From: Wansuia hejianensis
GTDB taxonomy: Bacteria; Bacillota; Clostridia; Lachnospirales; Lachnospiraceae
Reading direction: 5' to 3'
Assembly: GCF_014337215.1 (NCBI RefSeq)
Contig: NZ_CP060635.1
Span: forward strand, 1,873,501 to 1,937,500
DNA: 64,000 nucleotides
Shown: piece after piece, positions 59,733 through 64,000 of the stretch
How positions within the stretch are numbered: the stretch's first letter is position 1
Layout of the letters: each line of letters opens with the position of its first letter
Program-made: the position numbers and the translations under genes
Notes under the pieces: generated by a model
Told to the model about the DNA's origin: nothing
The model's input: only the letters and a program-made list of their open reading frames with translations
Database searches by the model: none

Positions 59733-60314
59733 TTATTCTTCATTTTTAAACTCCAGCCAATAGCTGACACAGGTGCCTTCTGTGGTGCTGGATAATGTGT
59801 GGGTAGTCTGCGCCCGGATCAGAATCATGTCTCCCTCTTCAAGAATATACTCCTCGCTGTCATTCAGAATGGCCCGAAGCGTCCCCTGCGCCACAATGCC
59901 GATTTCGTCATGGCTGTGCGCGGAACGGAAGCAATTGCTGGTATCACCCTTCAGAGTTAATACATCCAGCGAAAAATGAGGATTCCCCTCATAAAGGCAC
60001 TCAAACCGGACAAGGCCGGAAAAATCATAGAGCAGACAACGGTCAGACTTGCGGACAACATAGGATGAATCCTTGTTAATGGTGCTCAGCAATTCCTCCT
60101 CAGTCTTGGAAATCATCAAATCATTAACGGTTATCCCCAACACATAACAGATTTTCTGAATATTATTAATAGAAGGATTCCCGAAACCATTTTCAATCTT
60201 GCTCAGAAAGCCAACAGAGAGTCCTGTTTCCTCCGCTAATTGCTTCAAAGTCATTTTTTTTGATTTCCGATAAGATTTTAAACGCATACCGCGGCTGATG
60301 GGATCTGGATTCAT
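59733..60314 (-). CDS. XRE-cupin transcriptional regulator (second of a pair)
   Basis: A 193-residue paralogue of the protein at 59004-59588. The helix-turn-helix reads TLKQLAEETGLSVGFLSKIE and the cupin has YILEEGDMILIRAQTTHTLS. Both start and end line up with its partner, so they arose by duplication and inversion or by independent acquisition of relatives. It has a near-consensus promoter, with TTTCCTAG between promoter and start that could be an autoregulatory site. Confidence 0.88.
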   Translation of the reverse strand: MNPDPISRGMRLKSYRKSKKMTLKQLAEETGLSVGFLSKIENGFGNPSINNIQKICYVLGITVNDLMISKTEEELLSTINKDSSYVVRKSDRCLLYDFSGLVRFECLYEGNPHFSLDVLTLKGDTSNCFRSAHSHDEIGIVAQGTLRAILNDSEEYILEEGDMILIRAQTTHTLSSTTEGTCVSYWLEFKNEE

Positions 60315-60355
60315 TCATGCTACCTTTCCTAGTATATCTCATTTTTCCATAGTTT

Positions 60356-60383
60356 ATTATATCATCTCATGGGGATATGTCAA
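60356..60383 (-). promoter_or_regulatory. Near-consensus promoter of the second XRE-cupin gene
   Basis: On the minus strand TTGACA (60378-60383) and TATAAT (60356-60361) match consensus completely with a 16-base spacer. The candidate operator TTTCCTAG (60325-60332) lies downstream. Confidence 0.75.
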
Positions 60384-60391
60384 TAGATTAT

Positions 60392-60930
60392 GGTTTTGTG
60401 GCGAGATGGTGGATGCCCGGACGAACACGCCGGGGAATGGGACGGAAGGTGAGAGGCGCGGCAGAGGGCTGGCTTCGGCCTGAAGTGATACTAACCGGCC
60501 ATCAGCACCTGCGGGGAGGGACCAGGGCAAGTCCGGTAGAAATTCTGATGAATTTCTATCCTCCGTGCCCTTCGGAACTCGTGCTTGTGGCACAAGTTCC
60601 GCCCTCCCCTCCGGCGCCGCTGTCCGCTAAGTATCACTAATCAGGCCTGCAGACGCCCTCTGCCGCGCCTCTCACCTTCCGTCCCATTCCCCGGCGTGTT
60701 CTGAACGTTTCAGCCGATACATATGGATTCGCCACAGGGGGAGACACCGATGGAAGCAGACGGTAGATATTGGGAAAGAAAGCAGTCCTGACGCCAATCA
60801 GCCACAATCAGCCACTGATTACTGTCTGAAACTATACTGATGACACTTTCGGAGAACCCGGGTGAAGCGTTTTAGATTACCAGAAAGTCTGGGTATCCAA
60901 ATCGCCTCCCCCCTCACCGACTATTTGGAA
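60392..60930. repeat. Dispersed structured intergenic element, copy B
   Basis: About 539 bases, homologous to copy A at 10341-10697. Shared blocks: GACGGTAGAT (60759-60768), the 20 bases starting at 60839, and GGGTGAAGCGTTTTAGAT (60860-60877). Ends pair as GGATGCCC (60411-60418) with GGGTATCC (60890-60897), including one G-U. The stem ATCAG (60797-60801)/CTGAT (60837-60841) replaces a G-C of copy A with A-T. Unlike copy A it carries its large hairpin near the 5' end. It occupies the gap between the second XRE gene and the bicupin gene. Confidence 0.8.
60423..60701. repeat. 279-base hairpin with perfect 47-bp stem inside copy B
   Basis: 60423-60469 and 60655-60701 are perfectly complementary over 47 bases. 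Inside, GGCCTGAAGTGATACT pairs with AGTATCACT-AA-TCAGGCC, and smaller hairpins occur (TAGAAATTC/GAATTTCTA near 60537-60558 and GGAAC/GTTCC near 60574-60600). It can form a cruciform or a long double-stranded RNA. Confidence 0.85.
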
Positions 60931-60937
60931 ACTCCGT

Positions 60938-61840
60938 TCAGACCTTGCTTAACATCAGGTTGGTTCGATCTGCCGGAGCAACGATCGGAACGTCTGCTAT
61001 TTCTTCTCTGTTGTAGGAAGAGCCAGCCACCTCGAGATTGCAGGCATACAGTGCCAGCAAGGTATCATTTCCATCATTTACCATTCCATGCATGCAGTTT
61101 TTCGGCGCATAGAAGAGTGAGCCGGGAGTTACCTGGAAAATTTCACTGCCGCCGTACATTGTTCCGTGGCCGGAAAGTATATAGAATATTTCAGGCTGTT
61201 CGTGAAAATGCGGGGTATAACGGCAATTTGGCTTGGTGATACAGCGTCCCCACCAAAATTCTTTGCATCCCTTGCCTTCATCAAAGGTAGACGTAAAGAA
61301 TTGGCTGCGGGAGCCCTGTGCGGCCTCAACCATGATGTATGGGTCTGCATCGCCTGCCGCTGCCCATCTGGAGCCGCCGGCTCCGCTGGGGTTCATCAGG
61401 TCGGTAGGGCAGTTCGGCTGATAGTAAGCCCGCGCCACTTCTTCAGCCACGGGTTCGCATTTGATATTCTCACCAATCTCATTATCTGTCGCAAAACAGT
61501 ACAAAAAGCGGACGCCGTTTTTGCCGGACGCTTCATACGCATGCGGAACTCCTATCGAAAAGTAGTTGGACGCCTCTGCCTCCAGCTGGAAACGCTGCCG
61601 GCCTAAACGTGCCCAGACCTCGCCCTCCAGAATATAATTACAGTGGGCCAAATTATAGCGGTGGAGCGGAATATCTTTTCCCGCCTCTAATTCTGCCACT
61701 CCGAAATAAAACTCTGTTTTTCCTGCCGTTTTTTCACAGAGCAATTCTTTAATCCTGAGGCCATCGCCGACTTCCTTCCATTCCACATCATCCACGTGTG
61801 TGACAAATGCCTTTTTATCAAGTCCACCCAATTTTCCCAT
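60938..61840 (-). CDS. Bicupin similar to (S)-ureidoglycine aminohydrolase
   Basis: A 300-residue protein with two cupin domains. The first has LHRYNLAHCNYILEGEVWAR near residue 55 and the second RYTPHFHEQPEIFYILSGHG near residue 215, with metal-binding His and Glu. The layout resembles AllE/YlbA, which deaminates ureidoglycine in purine breakdown, but no other allantoin genes are present. It lies 25 bases after an EamA-type gene and in the same run as an MttB-superfamily gene, so it may act on another small amine or amide. Function is uncertain. Confidence 0.75.
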   Translation of the reverse strand: MGKLGGLDKKAFVTHVDDVEWKEVGDGLRIKELLCEKTAGKTEFYFGVAELEAGKDIPLHRYNLAHCNYILEGEVWARLGRQRFQLEAEASNYFSIGVPHAYEASGKNGVRFLYCFATDNEIGENIKCEPVAEEVARAYYQPNCPTDLMNPSGAGGSRWAAAGDADPYIMVEAAQGSRSQFFTSTFDEGKGCKEFWWGRCITKPNCRYTPHFHEQPEIFYILSGHGTMYGGSEIFQVTPGSLFYAPKNCMHGMVNDGNDTLLALYACNLEVAGSSYNREEIADVPIVAPADRTNLMLSKV

Positions 61841-61865
61841 ATCGCTTTACCTCTCTTTCTTTCGT

Positions 61866-62747
61866 CTAAAAAGTAATTCTCTCTTTTTTAATTCCTTTTT
61901 TAACCCGGCATTCTCCCCAGAGAGCTCCGCCGATAATCATTACTGCCCCGAAGATCTGGACAGGCGTCATAGACTCCTTCAGGATCACCGCTGACAGGAT
62001 GGCCGCTGACACCGGCTCGATATATCCACAGATTGCCACTGTCTGGGCGGGCAGACGCCCGATGTTAGAAAAGAACAGCAGATTACTGGCTGCTGTGCCT
62101 ATCAAAGCCACCCACAGAATAGGGAGCCAGTCCCCTGTCTGAATCTGGAAATGGAATCCTCCCCGGAATGCAAAGAACAAAAGTATGACGATGGGCACTA
62201 TCTCCAACTGAAGCGCCGCATTGTCTATCCCCTTGATTTCTCTGGACATTTTGTTGAAAATCACCATTGCTGCATTCGTCACCATTGCGCCCAGAGCCAG
62301 AAGTATCCCTTTTGCGCTCAGCCCCTGATTCAAGGCCTGCCCGCTGATCAGCATTACACCAGCCACAGTCAGCGCCAAAGCAGAAACCTTCCGGAACGTG
62401 AGCCGCTCATGAAATATGAGGGGCGACAATATCACAACGATGATCGGCGCGCAGAAATTGATGATCGTGGCCATGCTGACGCCGATCAGCGTAAATGCTT
62501 CATACAGGAGAAGCCAGTTCACAGCCAGGCAAATACCTGACGCAGTGATAAAGAGCACATCCCTTTTATTCCTGTATACGCTGAGCCTGTGTCCTGTTCC
62601 AAAGAACAGGACCGCCACAAACAGGCCCCCTATGACTGAACGCAGCAAAACGATTTCATAACTGTTCAGATCAATAAAGCTGGCCGCCACTCCCTGGGTG
62701 CTGCCCATGAGTATCCCTATGATATAAAGAGTCAAATAATTTTTCAT
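61866..62747 (-). CDS. EamA-type DMT permease
   Basis: A 293-residue protein with ten predicted transmembrane helices in two EamA repeats (GVAASFIDLNSYEIVLLRSVI near the start and FFSNIGRLPAQTVAICGYIEPV in the second). Substrate unknown. Its start overlaps the MttB-like gene's stop by 4 bases (ATGA), so the two are co-translated, suggesting it moves the substrate or product of the methyltransferase. Confidence 0.88.
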   Translation of the reverse strand: MKNYLTLYIIGILMGSTQGVAASFIDLNSYEIVLLRSVIGGLFVAVLFFGTGHRLSVYRNKRDVLFITASGICLAVNWLLLYEAFTLIGVSMATIINFCAPIIVVILSPLIFHERLTFRKVSALALTVAGVMLISGQALNQGLSAKGILLALGAMVTNAAMVIFNKMSREIKGIDNAALQLEIVPIVILLFFAFRGGFHFQIQTGDWLPILWVALIGTAASNLLFFSNIGRLPAQTVAICGYIEPVSAAILSAVILKESMTPVQIFGAVMIIGGALWGECRVKKGIKKERITF

Positions 62748-64000
62748 CGGTCTTCTTCAGTAAACAAAAGCTCCATCGGTACGTATTTTGCGAGAACCTC
62801 TTTCTGTTCGGAGGTTATTTCAGGCATCTGATAATCCTCAAGGCGTTTCATCCACATTTCTTTCGTCACGTCCGTGATCATCTTTCTGCCGTGCTCTTCC
62901 CATGTGCCGTGGGATACATGGTTCGCGATCCGGGTTATCAGATAGTCTTCTCTGTAGCAGCACAGGCTGTCTTCCATATTGTCGTCAGACAGCGTCAGGA
63001 ACTGGCCGCCTGGCCCTGCTTCCAGGAAACAGTCATACAGAAGCGTTTCCTCACTGACTTCAAACCCACGGTTTACCCGCTGTACCATCTGAAGAATTTC
63101 TTCATCATAAATAAATTTGTCAAAGCTGACTGAGCTGTCTGATTCCAGGCTTCCGCAGGAATGTACCATAAGGTCAGCACCGCTCTGTATAGTCGCATAC
63201 ATGGTTGCATAGGACTCAATGCCCGCCTGCATATCCACCTGTTTTGCATCACACGAGGAACCGCCGGTGCGGACAGGCAGATTATAATAACTTCCCATAG
63301 CCTTCGCAGCAGAAAAGATCAGCACCTGTTCCGCGCTGCCGATAGAAGGAGTTCCAAACCGCAGGTCACAGCCATGGCTCTGGATGCCATACATCACCGG
63401 AGCGCCAGGGTTAACCATCTGTGCCGCAACAATACCGGAAAGAGTCTCCACGTTATTAGACAGAAGCAAAGAAGCGATGGAACCCGGAACAGTCATTCCG
63501 CTCATGCTGGAAGGCGTAACAAAGACGGCCTGGCCTGCCTTTGCATATTCGATCAGAGCTTCACACATAGCGGTAGAGTAATGGCAGGGAGAAGCCACGC
63601 TGATCAGGCTGTTCACTACCGGTTTGTCATATATGCCATAGAAGTCCTGGGTCATCTTAATAGAATCCGCAGCGCTCTTCTTTCCGTCTACCATACCAAT
63701 GGCCGGCTTCTCATCCATCATCAGGACCGTCGCCATCGCCCAGTTCGTGGAATAAGGCTCAGGAATAAAGGAGAAATCCAGCATATTCGGGTTAGAGACA
63801 TCCAACACCTTACTGCTGGCATTCAGCTTTGCAAAATCCGTATAGCGCTTCCTGTCGATTTTATGGTAATAGCCATCTTCCAGGAGATAGATCGGACCAT
63901 AAGACGGCGCGCAGATAGTCTTTCCGCCGCCTACCGTCAGATGGGACTTGCGCCCATACCACTCAAAAGTAGCCGGACAGCTCTTAAGTGCCTCCCTCAC
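62744..64000 (-). CDS. MttB-superfamily methyltransferase, 5' end outside the window
   Basis: At least 418 codons; the N terminus lies beyond 64000. The family pattern is clear: PNMLDFSFIPEP, MVDGKKSAADSI, VASPCHYSTAMCEALIEYAKAGQAVF and PVRTGGSSCDAKQVD near residue 240. MttB uses pyrrolysine, encoded by in-frame TAG; there is none in this stretch, so it belongs with the non-Pyl relatives that demethylate quaternary amines such as glycine or proline betaine (MtgB, MtpB). The methyl group would pass to a corrinoid protein, not visible here. Confidence 0.85.
   Translation of the reverse strand: MREALKSCPATFEWYGRKSHLTVGGGKTICAPSYGPIYLLEDGYYHKIDRKRYTDFAKLNASSKVLDVSNPNMLDFSFIPEPYSTNWAMATVLMMDEKPAIGMVDGKKSAADSIKMTQDFYGIYDKPVVNSLISVASPCHYSTAMCEALIEYAKAGQAVFVTPSSMSGMTVPGSIASLLLSNNVETLSGIVAAQMVNPGAPVMYGIQSHGCDLRFGTPSIGSAEQVLIFSAAKAMGSYYNLPVRTGGSSCDAKQVDMQAGIESYATMYATIQSGADLMVHSCGSLESDSSVSFDKFIYDEEILQMVQRVNRGFEVSEETLLYDCFLEAGPGGQFLTLSDDNMEDSLCCYREDYLITRIANHVSHGTWEEHGRKMITDVTKEMWMKRLEDYQMPEITSEQKEVLAKYVPMELLFTEEDR

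Noticed and set aside
60759..60880. Cobalamin riboswitch suspected from GCCACTG-like sequence in repeat copy B
   Set aside because: The other conserved boxes of the class are missing and copy A does not keep GCCACTG; no B12 gene follows.
62744..64000. Pyrrolysine-containing trimethylamine methyltransferase
   Set aside because: No in-frame TAG occurs in the visible 418 codons.

Overview
The window looks like a chromosomal piece of an anaerobic Firmicute of the class Clostridia, most likely family Lachnospiraceae (inference). The evidence is moderately high GC, AGGAGG-type ribosome binding sites, the split alpha ribosomal operon (rpmJ-rpsM-rpsK-rpsD-rpoA-rplQ) with a long L17, ftsEX next to a CdaR/PucR-type regulator and a ctpA-type protease, type III glutamine synthetase, and glycyl radical metabolism. 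I found no rRNA, tRNA, CRISPR array, prophage or intact insertion sequence. Most genes lie on the minus strand.

Layout. 1-4.0 kb: a four-carbon acid-sugar catabolic operon (PdxA2-like dehydrogenase, DUF1537 kinase, cyclase-family hydrolase) followed by a truncated PrpR_N-type regulator. 4.2-10.2 kb: comEA, an OmpR-type response regulator, its histidine kinase, a GerMN lipoprotein and comEC in one compact run behind a good promoter. 10.3-10.7 kb: first copy of a dispersed, highly folded intergenic element. 10.7-12.0 kb: a small DMT permease and a CAT-family acetyltransferase with a damaged start. 12.1-18.1 kb: argCJBD divergent from argG, with ARG-box-like repeats between them. 18.2-26.5 kb: a MurE-like ligase, ptsHI, and a sucrose PTS/hydrolase operon with a LacI-type repressor and a clear promoter plus operator. 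26.9-33.0 kb: an unusual protein joining a degenerate helicase-like domain to two PD-(D/E)XK-like motif sets, then uvrB, then a GGDEF-GGDEF-EAL protein. 33.1-44.9 kb: housekeeping genes (MBL hydrolase, ctpA, ftsEX, cdaR, yitT, a WecG/TagA-like protein, glnN, fba, a lipid kinase, an SDR). 45.0-48.4 kb: alpha ribosomal operon. 48.6-64.0 kb: accessory metabolism centred on an unassigned glycyl radical enzyme (GRE).

The most interesting region is 49.9-60.3 kb. It holds a GRE of the eliminase type (Cys434/Glu436/Gly766), a short activating enzyme with no ferredoxin-like insert, an EutH-type permease, DUF4125, DUF4037 and TPR accessory proteins, an iron-containing alcohol dehydrogenase with a long foldable leader, and two convergent paralogous XRE-cupin regulators. 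No microcompartment genes are present. I infer uptake and radical cleavage of an amino alcohol, followed by reduction of the aldehyde; the substrate is unproven. Next to it, cut by the window end, are a pyrrolysine-free MttB-superfamily methyltransferase, an EamA permease and a bicupin.

The second striking signal is the pair of homologous intergenic elements at 10341-10697 and 60392-60930. They share conserved blocks and at least one compensatory base pair. Each carries a large private hairpin at a different position, one of them with a perfect 47-bp stem.
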